DNA of 64,000 nucleotides from Immundisolibacter sp049322795 (GTDB lineage Bacteria > Pseudomonadota > Gammaproteobacteria > Immundisolibacterales > Immundisolibacteraceae). A program made the position numbers and the translations under genes. Below are positions 42,792 through 51,292 of the stretch, in pieces; the stretch's first letter is position 1, and each line of letters begins with the position of its first letter. Under the pieces are notes generated by a model. It saw only the letters and a program-made list of their open reading frames with translations. It had not been told where the DNA came from and ran no database searches. Location of the stretch: the NCBI GenBank assembly GCA_049322795.1, contig JBMOQH010000011.1:1-64000 (forward strand), written 5' to 3'.

Positions 42792-43673
42792 TTACCGCTT
42801 GATCACGCCCTTGTCGATCAATTCACTCAGACCAAACGGATCGAAGTTCCGGTAGCCCGCATCCATGGCCTGCTGGAACAGCCCCAGCAGCGCCTCGCCG
42901 AGCGGCAGCGTGAGTCCCGCATCCTGCTGCGAGAATTCCTGCACGGCCTTCAGATCCTTGTAGAAGATGCCGAGCCCGGTCGGTCCCTCGCCGAACGGCC
43001 GCGCGGCGAGCTTGGGTTTGTAGAAGTCGAGCACGTGCCGCGGCGACACGCAGGCACCCAGCACGTCCATCAGCTGCACACCGCTAATGCCGCAGCGCTC
43101 GCCCAGCACCACCGCCTCGGCGAGGCCGACCAGCGTGCCCATGAAAGCGAGCTGATGGCACAGCTTGGCAATCTGCCCGCTGCCGGGCGGACCCAGATGA
43201 AAGATGTTGCCGCCGAAGGTGTCGAGCAGCGGCTTCACGGTCGCGAATGCCGGCGCGTCCGCGCCCACCATCACCGCCAGCGTGCCGGCCTCGGCCCAGG
43301 GCGCGGAGCCGCTCAGCGGCGCGTCGACGTAGGCCATGCCCGCGGCGCGGGCCTCGGCGGCAAAGGCCCGGCAGCGCGGTGGCGCAGTGGTGCCGAGATC
43401 GACCACCACGGCGCCGCGCGCGGCCCGCTCGAAGATGCCGTCCGGCTGACGCAGCACCTCGCCCAGCACGTCCTGGTTCGACACCGCCACGAAGACCACC
43501 TGCGCGCCGGCGGCGGCCTCGCCCACCGATGGGGCGCCCTGCGCCCCCGCGGCCTGCGCCTTGTCGAGCGCTGCGGATGACGGGTCGAACGCGCTCACCG
43601 CGTGTCCGGCACTGACCAGATGCCGCACGATGGGCACGCCCATCACCCCCACGCCGACGAAACCCAGCTGCAT
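42792..43673 (-). CDS. 3-hydroxyisobutyrate dehydrogenase-family oxidoreductase
   Basis: A 293-residue beta-hydroxyacid dehydrogenase: Rossmann GFVGVGVMGVPIVRHL (3-18), substrate motif DAPLSGSAPWAEAGTL and catalytic Lys in GSGQIAKLCHQ (about 170). Members oxidise 3-hydroxyisobutyrate, tartronate semialdehyde and similar acids. LigC-like or ring-fission product reduction is possible here but not shown. It is the last gene of the minus-strand operon alpha-beta-SBP-dehydrogenase. Confidence 0.85.
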   Translation of the reverse strand: MQLGFVGVGVMGVPIVRHLVSAGHAVSAFDPSSAALDKAQAAGAQGAPSVGEAAAGAQVVFVAVSNQDVLGEVLRQPDGIFERAARGAVVVDLGTTAPPRCRAFAAEARAAGMAYVDAPLSGSAPWAEAGTLAVMVGADAPAFATVKPLLDTFGGNIFHLGPPGSGQIAKLCHQLAFMGTLVGLAEAVVLGERCGISGVQLMDVLGACVSPRHVLDFYKPKLAARPFGEGPTGLGIFYKDLKAVQEFSQQDAGLTLPLGEALLGLFQQAMDAGYRNFDPFGLSELIDKGVIKR

Positions 43674-43684
43674 GACCGCTTCTC

Positions 43685-44578
43685 CTACCCGATCGCGGCG
43701 ACGTAGTCGCGGATGTCGTAATCCGCCGGCACGCGGCGCTGGGTTTTCAGCTCCTCCTCGACCCGTTCCAGAAATCCCCAATCGAGACTCGGCTCGCGCA
43801 GCCAGTGGCGGCCGTCGCGGCGCATGGCGTTCTCGATGTCGTCCGCGGTCACGAACGGCAGTTGTTCGGCGAAGGGCCGCAGTTCGGCCGGGTGGTCCAC
43901 CCCGTAGCCGGCCGCCGCGAAGTAGGCCTGCACCATGCGCCGCACGAGATCGGGTTTGTCCTCGATCCAGCGCCGGCGCGCGTACAGCAGGATGCCGTAG
44001 TTGGCCGGACGCAGCAGGTCGGCGTAATCCGCCAGCACGCGCCAGCCGAAGCGGCGCTCGACCAGGCTGACGTAGGGCTCGTACAGGATGCCGATGCGAA
44101 AGGCGCCGCGCTCGATGCCGTCGGCGAAGGCCTGGCCGTAGTTGTCGAAGCTGCTGTCCTTCATCAGCTCGACGACCGAGAAATCGTCGATGCTCAGGCC
44201 TTCCTGGCGGGCGTGCCATTCGAGCAGGCTGCCGGGGCAGGTCATGCGCTTGTTGATGACCACTTTCTCGCCGCGGCAGTCGGACAGGCCCCCGACTTCC
44301 GGCGCCGCAACCAGATAGAAGGGCGCGAAATCGCAAAAACCGACGCTGACCACCGCGTACTCGCGCGAACCGACCGCCGCCGGCAGGAACACCGGCGTGC
44401 CGATCTGCCCCATGTCGTAGGCGCCCTCGCGGATGCGCGCGCCGTATTCCTCGCCGGTGAGGTGGCTCGACAGGGTGAGGTCCAGGCCGCGTTCGGCGAA
44501 GCGCCCGTTGCGCTGCCATAGCTCGATCGGGAAATTGAACAGGCCGACCGGCGGCGTGCCCCAGGAAATGGTGTCCAT
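43685..44578 (-). CDS. NMT1/SBP-fold protein without signal peptide
   Basis: A 297-residue protein with the periplasmic-binding-protein (NMT1/THI5-like) fold: ELWQRNGRFAERGLDL, YDMGQIGTPVFLPA and RFGWRVLADY. It begins MDTISWGTPP directly with the first beta strand, so it lacks an export signal. Fold relatives without signals include enzymes such as 4,5-dihydroxyphthalate decarboxylase. A cytoplasmic catalytic or ligand-binding role is therefore more likely than transport. No ABC permease or ATPase gene is near. It lies between a dioxygenase beta subunit and a dehydrogenase in the operon. Confidence 0.65.
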   Translation of the reverse strand: MDTISWGTPPVGLFNFPIELWQRNGRFAERGLDLTLSSHLTGEEYGARIREGAYDMGQIGTPVFLPAAVGSREYAVVSVGFCDFAPFYLVAAPEVGGLSDCRGEKVVINKRMTCPGSLLEWHARQEGLSIDDFSVVELMKDSSFDNYGQAFADGIERGAFRIGILYEPYVSLVERRFGWRVLADYADLLRPANYGILLYARRRWIEDKPDLVRRMVQAYFAAAGYGVDHPAELRPFAEQLPFVTADDIENAMRRDGRHWLREPSLDWGFLERVEEELKTQRRVPADYDIRDYVAAIG

Positions 44579-44609
44579 GACCAACCCCCGCCGCCGTCGG
44601 TGGCGGCCG

Positions 44610-45098
44610 TCAGACGTGGTAGAAGTCCAGCACCTGCGGAATCAGATCGTTGATGACGATGACTTTTTTCTTGGCGATACGCAGATTGCCGTCGCTTTGT
44701 GGGCGCAGCAGATACTCGTACTGGCCGGCAAAGAAATGGGTCTGCTTGTGCTTGAAGTAGGTGACCTGCCAGGCGGCGTGCACCAGAAAATCGCCGTCGG
44801 CCTGCCGGCTCGCCTGCACGTTGCCCACCAGATGGCTGGTCCGGGGCAGCGGCACCGAGGCCGACGACATGCCGGTGCGCAGGCGAAACACGCGATCTTC
44901 GAGGCCGCTGCGGTCGGCGTAGTACATCAGCGAGATTTCGTTCTGCGGATCGCTGATGTAGCTGTGCTCGGACTCCCAGGCCGGAACCCAGAACTCGGCC
45001 TGCGGCAGGTACAGTGCCAGCCAGTCGTCCCAGGCCTTGTGGTCGATCAGGCGGGCTTCGGTGTACAGCAGGTCGGCGCAGCGCGCGACGTCATCCAT
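44610..45098 (-). CDS. Ring-hydroxylating dioxygenase beta subunit (BenB type), second
   Basis: A 162-residue small subunit, same length as the one at 21027 and sharing NEISLMYYADRSGLEDR, GMSSASVPLPRTSHLV and the C-terminal FYHV. The partner is the BenA-like alpha at 45147, 48 bp upstream in the same operon. Confidence 0.9.
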   Translation of the reverse strand: MDDVARCADLLYTEARLIDHKAWDDWLALYLPQAEFWVPAWESEHSYISDPQNEISLMYYADRSGLEDRVFRLRTGMSSASVPLPRTSHLVGNVQASRQADGDFLVHAAWQVTYFKHKQTHFFAGQYEYLLRPQSDGNLRIAKKKVIVINDLIPQVLDFYHV

Positions 45099-45146
45099 TG
45101 TTCTGGTCCTTGAGTCTGGTTTTGCGCACGACGCTCCTGGCCACGG

Positions 45147-46472
45147 TCATTTCTGCATGGCGTGCAGCCAGTGCCGGTGCTGGGCGAGAAAGATGCCCTC
45201 GTCCTCCACCTTGCCGCCGCAGTAATCGGGCGTCACGCCCAGCGCCCTGGCCCGTTCGTCGGGGCCCTTGGTCAGGAACTTGATGCCGCGCGTGAGGTCG
45301 TTCCAGCGCGCCAGGCGTCCCTGGGCCGCAGTCTGCGCGTAGCCGAACTCGGTCAGGTCGTCGGGCGTCGCCATGCCGGACGCGTTGAAGAAGTCCTCGT
45401 ACTGGCGGATGCGGTGGGCGCGCATCTTCGGCGACTCGCCCCTGGGCGCGATGGCGTAGATGGTGACCTCGGTCTTGTCCACGGCGACCGGCCGGAACAC
45501 GCGAATCTGGCTCGACATCTGGTCCATCAGGAACACGTTCGGGTAGATCAGCGTGTTGCGCAGCTTGCCGATCATCCAGTTGGCGTAGACCTCGCCGAAC
45601 TGCTTGCTCCAGGCGTCGTACATATGGAAGTTCGGTCGCCGGTCGCCGCGGTTCGGCCAGTCGCCCCACAACACCACGTGACCGTTGCCGAAATCGAAGA
45701 AGCCGGCGTCGAGGTTGCCCAGCTGCGACACGTCCATGGACTTGGTCACGTTGTCGCCGGCGCGGATGCGCTCGCGGTTCTGCGTGGTCATGGCGAAATT
45801 CGCGTGCAGGCCGTGCACGTGGTAGCCGTCCACGCCGTTTTCGGCCTGCAGCTTCCAGTTGCCGTCAAAGGTGTAGGTCGAGTTGCCGCGCAGCACCTCG
45901 AGGCCGTCCTCGCCGCCCTGGTCGGCCATCATGTCGATCATCACGCGCGCGTCGCGCAGGTGCTCGGCCAGCGTCGGGACCTCGTCGCTCAGGGATGCGA
46001 ACACGAAGCCGCGGTAGGACTCCACGTGCGGCGCGCGGGTCAGGTTGTAGTTTTCCTTGCAGAACTGGTCTGGGTACCCGCCGCCTTTCTCGCGGGTGAC
46101 CGACATCAGCCTGCCGTCGGTGTCGAAACACCAGCCGTGGAAGAAGCAGGTCATGTCGGTCTTGTGACCGCGCTCCTCGTGCACCAGCAGCGAGCCGCGG
46201 TGCGCGCAGGCGTTGATGAAGATGTTGACCTGGCCGGACGCGCCGCGCATGACGATGACCGGCTGGCGGGCCAGGTAGGTGGTCAGAAAGTCGCCGGGCT
46301 TCGGAATCTGGCTTTCATGGCACACGTACAGCCAGGAACGCTCCCAGATGCGCTCCATTTCGAGCTCGAAGATGGCCGGGTCGGTAAAGATGGAACGGTC
46401 GACCCGAATCACGCCTTCGGCCGGGCGCTCATCGAGGTAGGCGTCGAGATTGATGGATTCGAAGGGTTTCAT
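45147..46472 (-). CDS. Rieske dioxygenase alpha subunit (BenA class), with beta
   Basis: A 441-residue alpha subunit: Rieske ligands CAHRGSLLV ... CFFHGW (about 81-107), iron site ENGVDGYHVHGLHANF. The second Rieske position reads H-E-E-R-G instead of the usual CR, but the four ligands (Cys, His, Cys, His) are present. It is first in the minus operon and paired with the beta at 44610. A good sigma-70 promoter lies 83-111 bp upstream (46555-46583). Confidence 0.92.
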   Translation of the reverse strand: MKPFESINLDAYLDERPAEGVIRVDRSIFTDPAIFELEMERIWERSWLYVCHESQIPKPGDFLTTYLARQPVIVMRGASGQVNIFINACAHRGSLLVHEERGHKTDMTCFFHGWCFDTDGRLMSVTREKGGGYPDQFCKENYNLTRAPHVESYRGFVFASLSDEVPTLAEHLRDARVMIDMMADQGGEDGLEVLRGNSTYTFDGNWKLQAENGVDGYHVHGLHANFAMTTQNRERIRAGDNVTKSMDVSQLGNLDAGFFDFGNGHVVLWGDWPNRGDRRPNFHMYDAWSKQFGEVYANWMIGKLRNTLIYPNVFLMDQMSSQIRVFRPVAVDKTEVTIYAIAPRGESPKMRAHRIRQYEDFFNASGMATPDDLTEFGYAQTAAQGRLARWNDLTRGIKFLTKGPDERARALGVTPDYCGGKVEDEGIFLAQHRHWLHAMQK

Positions 46473-46554
46473 GGGGGAGCCTCCGGGATGGCGTCGGCCG
46501 CCCGGTATCGGGCCGGGCGACGACGCTGGCACAGCTTGCGGTGTGGGGGCAGTC

Positions 46555-46583
46555 ATCTTAACGATTGGTAGAATCGGCGGCAA
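46555..46583 (-). promoter_or_regulatory. Sigma-70-type promoter of the 46472-42792 operon
   Basis: On the minus strand TTGCCG (-35) and TAAGAT (-10) are separated by exactly 17 bp. The -10 region overlaps the TCTTAACGATTGG motif (46556-46568) shared with 29665-29677. The plus-strand SDR at 46673 must use a separate promoter; a TACAAT box at 46603-46608 is possible. Confidence 0.6.
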
Positions 46584-46672
46584 TTTGCGCCGGCGACACG
46601 CGGGTACAATCCGGCGCCCGCAGCGGGGCGTGACGCCGGACCTCGGCACCACTCAAGGACGGGAGGCATTTC

Positions 46673-47488
46673 ATGGGTTGGTTGGACGATACGGTTGCCA
46701 TCGTCACCGGCGGCGGCTCGGGACTCGGGCGAGCGCTGGTGCAGCGCTTCATCGCCGAGGGCGCGTCGGTCGGTGTGCTCGAACGGGACGCCACCAAGGC
46801 GGCGCAACTCGAGCGCGACTTCGGCGATCGGGTGCTGGCCATCACCGGCGACGTGACCACCTATGCCGACAACGCCCGCGTGGTGCAGGAGACAGTCGCG
46901 CGCTTTGGGCAGCTGGATACCTTCATCGGCAACGCCGGCGTGTTCGACTACTTCCAGACCCTGCCGCAGCTCGACGCCGAGCGCATCTCGGCCGCCTTCG
47001 ACGAGCTGTTCGCGGTCAACGTCAAGGGCTACCTGCTCGGCGCCAAGGCCGCCCTGCCGGAACTGCTGAAAACCCGCGGGAACATCATCTACACCATATC
47101 GAACGCCGGCTTCTACCCGGCCGGCGGCGGGCCGATCTACACCGCCTCCAAGCACGCCGTGGTCGGCCTGGTGCGGGAACTGGCCTTCGAGCTGGCGCCC
47201 AAGGTGCGCGTCAACGGCGTCGCCCCGGGCGGCATGAAAACCGAGCTGGGTGGCCTCGCCGCCACCGGCACCGCGCAGGTCAGGCTCAGCCAGATGGAGG
47301 GCCTGGAGGACATGATGCGCACCATCAGTCCGCTGCAGATCGCCGCCACGCCGGACGATTACTGTGGCCCCTACGTGCTGCTCGCCTCGCGCGCCAACTC
47401 GGCGCCGATGACCGGCGTGGTGATCAACACCGACGGCGGTCTCGGCGCGCGCGGTTTCACCAAGATGGCCGGCGGCGAGGATCTGTGA
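46673..47488 (+). CDS. Short-chain dehydrogenase (cis-dihydrodiol dehydrogenase type)
   Basis: A 271-residue SDR: TGGGSGLG (about 12-19), FIGNAGVFDYF, NAGFYPAGGGPIYTASKHAV and AANSAPMTGVVINTDGGLG. The pattern of residues after NAG and the length resemble BphB/NahB-type cis-dihydrodiol dehydrogenases more than the other three SDRs here. It precedes an alpha-beta dioxygenase pair by 80 bp, consistent with dehydrogenating its diol product. Confidence 0.88.
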   Translation: MGWLDDTVAIVTGGGSGLGRALVQRFIAEGASVGVLERDATKAAQLERDFGDRVLAITGDVTTYADNARVVQETVARFGQLDTFIGNAGVFDYFQTLPQLDAERISAAFDELFAVNVKGYLLGAKAALPELLKTRGNIIYTISNAGFYPAGGGPIYTASKHAVVGLVRELAFELAPKVRVNGVAPGGMKTELGGLAATGTAQVRLSQMEGLEDMMRTISPLQIAATPDDYCGPYVLLASRANSAPMTGVVINTDGGLGARGFTKMAGGEDL

Positions 47489-47568
47489 AGGATTCGCCCC
47501 GGCATTGCGTGCCGGGCAGCGCCTGGACGATCATTCGGTAACCTTGCCCACCCTTGGAGCCCCCCACC

Positions 47569-48756
47569 ATGAACGCTCCCACCGTGTTCGGCACGCCAGT
47601 CCGCTGGCCGGCCAAGATCAACGAGATTCCCAAGGACATCTTCGACCGCCAGGATGTCTTCGAGCGGGAGCTCGAGCGCATCTTCTACGGTCCGGAATGG
47701 CACCCGGTGGCCCACCTGGGCGAGATCCCGAACCCGGGCGATTTCAAGACCTTCCACATCGGCGAGCGGCCGCTGCTCATCGTGCACGGCCAGGACGGTC
47801 AGGTGCGGGTGTTCTACAACGCCTGCTCGCACCGCGGCACGCTGCTGGAGACGAGCAACCGCGGCAACAAGGCCGAATTCGAGTGCCCCTATCACCGCTG
47901 GCTGTTCGACAGCACCGGCGCGCTGCGCGGCTGCCCGGGCAAGGACGATTTCTCCCCGAGCTTCCGCCAGGAAAACGCGGGCCTCGAGGAACTGCGCACC
48001 GCGATGGTCGGCGGCCTCATCCTGACCACGCTGCACCCTGACACGCCGGACATCGACGCCTGGCTCGGACGCACCCAGCCGGCGCTGCTGCAGCTGCTGG
48101 GCGGCGACGGCCGCCTGCGTCTGCTCGGCTACCAGAAGGTCAGCTACGACTGCAACTGGAAAGCCTACGTCGACAACGACGGTTACCACGCCCCGCTGCT
48201 GCATCTGGCGTTCAAGATGCTCAACTGGCAGGGCGGCGGCGGCACCCAGTTCGCCACCGAAAACGGCCACATCGCGTTTCAGTCGGAACTGAAGGTGCCG
48301 AACAACCCCGGCTTCCTGCGCGATCCCTCGCTGATCGAGTTCAAGGGCACGAACACGTCGAAGGGTTCGGTCATCGTCGGCCTGAACCCGCTGACGGTGA
48401 TGACCAAGCACCTGGACATGATCAACGTGCGCTTCGCCGTCGCCCGCTCGCTGCTCAAGACCGAGGTGCACTACGCCTACTTCGCGCATGTGGATGACGA
48501 CGCGGACATGGTGCGCCACCGCCTGCGCCAGTCGTCGAACATGCTCGGCCCGTGCGGCATGGTGTCCATGGAGGACGCATCGATCTTCCTGCGCGTGCAG
48601 CAGGGCAACCGCACGCCGGGCAACGCCGTGTTCCAGAAGGGCGTCAAGCAGGAACAGGGCATGTGGTTCGATTTCAAGCAGAACGACGAGGCCGGCAACC
48701 TGCCCAAGTGGGAGTATTACCGGCGCGTGATGGGTTTCGAACGAGAGGAGAACTGA
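47569..48756 (+). CDS. Rieske dioxygenase alpha subunit (third class)
   Basis: A 395-residue alpha subunit, the shortest here. Rieske ligands CSHRGTLLE ... CPYHRW (about 85-111), iron site VDNDGYHAPLLHLAF. It resembles NagG/AndAc-like or related carboxylated-aromatic oxygenases (GDFKTFHIGERPLLIVHG). The ATG at 47569 is preferred over the in-frame ATG at 47554 because it begins MNAPTVFG like its homologues. The partner beta subunit follows after 4 bp. Confidence 0.9.
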   Translation: MNAPTVFGTPVRWPAKINEIPKDIFDRQDVFERELERIFYGPEWHPVAHLGEIPNPGDFKTFHIGERPLLIVHGQDGQVRVFYNACSHRGTLLETSNRGNKAEFECPYHRWLFDSTGALRGCPGKDDFSPSFRQENAGLEELRTAMVGGLILTTLHPDTPDIDAWLGRTQPALLQLLGGDGRLRLLGYQKVSYDCNWKAYVDNDGYHAPLLHLAFKMLNWQGGGGTQFATENGHIAFQSELKVPNNPGFLRDPSLIEFKGTNTSKGSVIVGLNPLTVMTKHLDMINVRFAVARSLLKTEVHYAYFAHVDDDADMVRHRLRQSSNMLGPCGMVSMEDASIFLRVQQGNRTPGNAVFQKGVKQEQGMWFDFKQNDEAGNLPKWEYYRRVMGFEREEN

Positions 48757-48760
48757 GCCG

Positions 48761-49237
48761 ATGACCACCGACGTGTTGCAGCAGATCGACGCGCTGCAGA
48801 TGAGCTATATCGCCGCCCTCGACGGCAAGAACATGCAGGGCTGGCTGGACAGCTTCACCGCTGACGGCTCCTACATCTGCATCGCCAACGAGAACGAGGA
48901 ACAGGGCCTGCCGCTGGCGCTGATGATGGACGACTGCCACGAGCGTCTCGAGGACCGCGTCACCTACGTGACCAAGGTCTGGGCAGGCACCTTCGAGGAC
49001 TACCAGACGCGCCACTTCGTGCAGCGCGTCTCGTGCGCGCCCAAGGGCGGCGACGTGTACGACGCGGTGAGCAACTTCAGCGTGTTCTACACCGACTCGG
49101 CCGGCAACACCGGCATCCTGGTGACCGGCCGCTACGTGGACGAAATCGCCGTCAACGGCAGCGGCGCGAAGCTCAAGTCGCGCCGCGCCGTGATGGACAC
49201 CAACGTCGCCCCGCGCTACATCGTTTACCCGATCTGA
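48761..49237 (+). CDS. Ring-hydroxylating dioxygenase beta subunit (third class)
   Basis: A 158-residue small subunit (QMSYIAALDGKNMQGWLDSF, ERLEDRVTYVTKVW, VMDTNVAPRYIVYPI), partner of the alpha subunit at 47569. Start ATG 48761 is 4 nt after the alpha stop with GAGAGGAG upstream. It ends the aromatic region; the nif promoter region follows. Confidence 0.9.
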   Translation: MTTDVLQQIDALQMSYIAALDGKNMQGWLDSFTADGSYICIANENEEQGLPLALMMDDCHERLEDRVTYVTKVWAGTFEDYQTRHFVQRVSCAPKGGDVYDAVSNFSVFYTDSAGNTGILVTGRYVDEIAVNGSGAKLKSRRAVMDTNVAPRYIVYPI

Positions 49238-49298
49238 CCGGCCCTGGCTTACCCCGCCCGCTCGCGGGCGGGGGCCGTCCGTCCTGTCCGCCAGCTAA

Positions 49299-49449
49299 GG
49301 AAATGCTGAAAAATCCCGTCCCTGGAATTTTTCAGCTCGCCTCGTCGCGGTACATGCCCGCGACGGGCTCCGTGAATCAAGCACTTATGCTTGATTCACG
49401 CCGGGGCGTCCTGCCCCGGACGGGAAGCGCTGAATAAATCAGCGCTTCC
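49299..49449 (+). repeat. Multi-hairpin element, copy A
   Basis: A 151-bp element of five consecutive inverted repeats: CTGAAAAAT/ATTTTTCAG; CGCGG/CCGCG; a 13-bp stem at 49370-49400 (CGTGAATCAAGCA arm); CCGGGGC/GCCCCGG; and an 11-bp perfect stem at 49423-49449 (GGAAGCGCTGA arm). Outer ends read GGAAATGCTGA and TCAGCGCTTCC (9/11 inverted). It is flanked directly by CTAA on both sides. Related copies are at 62052 and 63790, inverted. Confidence 0.85.
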
Positions 49450-49632
49450 CTAACGCGGGTCGACGCAGGCGCCGTCCCGCCAACGTGCTGTGGTCCCTGC
49501 GCCGTCGGCGCGGCATCTCCTTCTCGTCGCCCGGCGCGTTTTCGAATTGGGCCGACATGACTTGGCCGAACTCACCGACCGGCCGTGGCCGATCTCCCGT
49601 CACTGCGACCGACGCCCTGTCGTTCACGAGCC

Positions 49633-49648
49633 TGTACGAAAGCCGACA
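49633..49648 (+). promoter_or_regulatory. NifA upstream activating sequence
   Basis: TGT-N10-ACA with exact spacing (TGT 49633-49635, ACA 49646-49648), about 85 bp upstream of the -24 element. Spacing and position are those of functional NifA sites. The rest of 49454-49732 holds no gene. Confidence 0.7.
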
Positions 49649-49731
49649 AAGCCCACAGTCGATCGTGACCTGGCTGTGACCTTCTCGCAAAACTCCTTTG
49701 TAATGTCTTGAGTTAACGGCCGCGGCACGAC

Positions 49732-49747
49732 TGGCACGGCGCGTGCG
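49732..49747 (+). promoter_or_regulatory. Sigma-54 promoter of nifV operon
   Basis: TGGCACG-GCGC-GTGCG: a perfect -24 heptamer and a -12 GC in correct register (GG 49733-49734, GC 49745-49746). The predicted transcription start is about 49758, which lies after the ATG at 49753 and so supports the nifV start at 49783. Confidence 0.85.
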
Positions 49748-49782
49748 AAGCCATGTTCCGAGAGCTTTTCGGGACATTCGCC

Positions 49783-50916
49783 ATGCCAGGCACACCGGTC
49801 ATCGTCAACGACACCACGCTGCGCGACGGCGAGCAGACGGCCGGCGTCGCCTTCACGGTCGACGAAAAGCTGGCCATCGCCCGCGCGCTGGCCGCGGCCG
49901 GCGTGCCGGAGCTGGAAATCGGCATCCCGGCCATGGGCGGCGGCGAACTCGACGGCATCAAGGCCATCGCCGCCGCCCGCCCCGGCCCGCGGCTGATGGT
50001 GTGGGCGCGCATGACGGCGGACGATCTCGCCGCCGCCCGCGCCTGCCCGGTGGCGCTGCTGAACCTGTCGCTGCCGGTGTCGGACATCCACCTCGCGCAC
50101 AAGCTCGGCCGCGACCGCGCCTGGGCGCTCGGGCAGGTGGAGCGCTTCGTGAAGGCCGGCCGCGACGCCGGCTTTGACGTGTGCGTCGGCGCCGAGGATG
50201 CCTCGCGCGCCGATGAGGATTTCCTGCTGCGCGTGGCCGAGACGGCCGCCGCGGCCGGCGCCTGCCGCCTGCGCTTTGCCGATACGCTCGGCGTGCTCGA
50301 CCCGTTCGGCACGCACGAGCGCATCGCCCGGCTGCGCGCGGCGGTGGACATCGACCTCGAGATGCACGCCCACGACGACCTCGGTCTGGCCGCCGCCAAC
50401 ACGCTGGCGGCGGTGCGGGCCGGGGCGACGCACGTCAACACCACCGTCAACGGCCTGGGCGAGCGCGCCGGCAACGCGCCGCTGGAGGAGGCGGTGATGG
50501 CGCTACGGCATCTGTACGGCATCGACACCGGCATCGACAGCCGCCGCCTGCCGGCGCTGTCGGCGCTGGTGGCGGCCGCATCGGGCCGGCCGGTGGCGGC
50601 CGGCAAGAGCATCGTCGGCGCGCGGGTGTTCACGCACGAGGCCGGCATCCACGTGGATGGTCTGGCCAAGCACGTGGCGACCTACCAGGCGTTCGACCCG
50701 GCCGAACTGGCGCGCCGGCACGACACCGTGCTCGGCAAGCATTCCGGCGGCACTGCCGTGCGCGCGGCCTACGCGGCGCTCGGCATTGACGTCGACGCCA
50801 CCGCCGCCCGGACGCTGCTGGCGCGGATCCGCGCCCACGCGGTGACGCGCAAGCAGCCGCCGAGCGCCGCCGACCTCAAGCGCTTTCACCGCCAGATCCA
50901 CACGCAGGCCGCCTGA
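49783..50916 (+). CDS. nifV: Homocitrate synthase
   Basis: A 377-residue acetyl-CoA:2-oxoglutarate transferase making homocitrate, the organic ligand of the nitrogenase FeMo cofactor. INDTTLRDGEQ-type start (IVNDTTLRDGEQTAGVAF), HAHDDLGLAAANTLA (metal-binding His pair) and NTTVNGLGERAGNA are all typical; KHSGGTAV occurs near the C-terminus. Start MPGTPV at 49783 is chosen because the sigma-54 transcript would begin near 49758. It heads the operon with nifW and fixABCX. Confidence 0.93.
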   Translation: MPGTPVIVNDTTLRDGEQTAGVAFTVDEKLAIARALAAAGVPELEIGIPAMGGGELDGIKAIAAARPGPRLMVWARMTADDLAAARACPVALLNLSLPVSDIHLAHKLGRDRAWALGQVERFVKAGRDAGFDVCVGAEDASRADEDFLLRVAETAAAAGACRLRFADTLGVLDPFGTHERIARLRAAVDIDLEMHAHDDLGLAAANTLAAVRAGATHVNTTVNGLGERAGNAPLEEAVMALRHLYGIDTGIDSRRLPALSALVAAASGRPVAAGKSIVGARVFTHEAGIHVDGLAKHVATYQAFDPAELARRHDTVLGKHSGGTAVRAAYAALGIDVDATAARTLLARIRAHAVTRKQPPSAADLKRFHRQIHTQAA

Positions 50917-50953
50917 TGCCCAGCCGCACCGCAACCCCAACCGGAGCCACGCC

Positions 50954-51289
50954 ATGAGTACCGTGCTCGAGCACATGGCCGGCCTGTCGGCGGCCGAGGA
51001 GTTCTTCAGTTACCTCGACCTGCCGTACGACCCGCAGGTGATGCACGTGCACCGCCTGCACATCCTGAAGCGCTTTCAGCAGTACCTGGCGGCGACGCCG
51101 CCCGAGGCGACCGACGAGGCCGGCCAGCGCGCCGCCTGCCGGGCGCTGCTGGCGCGTGCCCATGCGGACTTCGTGCAGTCCACGGCGGCGCAGGAGAAGG
51201 TGTTCAAGGTGTTCCAGGATCAGGAGGGCAAGTCGGTGCCGCTGGCGGCGCTGCGCGACGCCCTCCACACCCAGCGCAAGAGGGCCTGA
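50954..51289 (+). CDS. nifW: Nitrogenase-stabilising/protective protein NifW
   Basis: A 111-residue NifW: GLSAAEEFFSYLDLPYDP at the N-terminus (residues 10-27), VHRLHILKRFQQYL, and FKVFQDQEGKSVPLAAL at the C-terminus. NifW associates with the MoFe protein and is needed for full nitrogenase activity, particularly under oxygen. It follows nifV by 37 bp, a common nif order. Confidence 0.93.
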   Translation: MSTVLEHMAGLSAAEEFFSYLDLPYDPQVMHVHRLHILKRFQQYLAATPPEATDEAGQRAACRALLARAHADFVQSTAAQEKVFKVFQDQEGKSVPLAALRDALHTQRKRA

Positions 51290-51292
51290 GCC

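Noticed and set aside
42792..44519. A single 575-codon protein
   Set aside because: It is the HIBADH-family gene plus a shadow frame of the binding-protein-fold gene.
49299..49449. Reading the hairpin element as a CRISPR array, attC site or simple terminator
   Set aside because: The copies are 13-14 kb apart with no regular spacers, the core GTTRRRY heptamer is absent, and five stems in fixed order with flanking direct repeats exceed a terminator.
49753..49782. nifV start at the first ATG
   Set aside because: The sigma-54 start near 49758 lies downstream of it, and homologues begin at the second ATG.
49439..49795. Minus-strand frame of 118 codons over the nifV promoter
   Set aside because: It overlaps the NifA site, sigma-54 promoter and part of the hairpin element, has a composition like other shadow frames, and no ribosome site. 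Kept only as a remote possibility.
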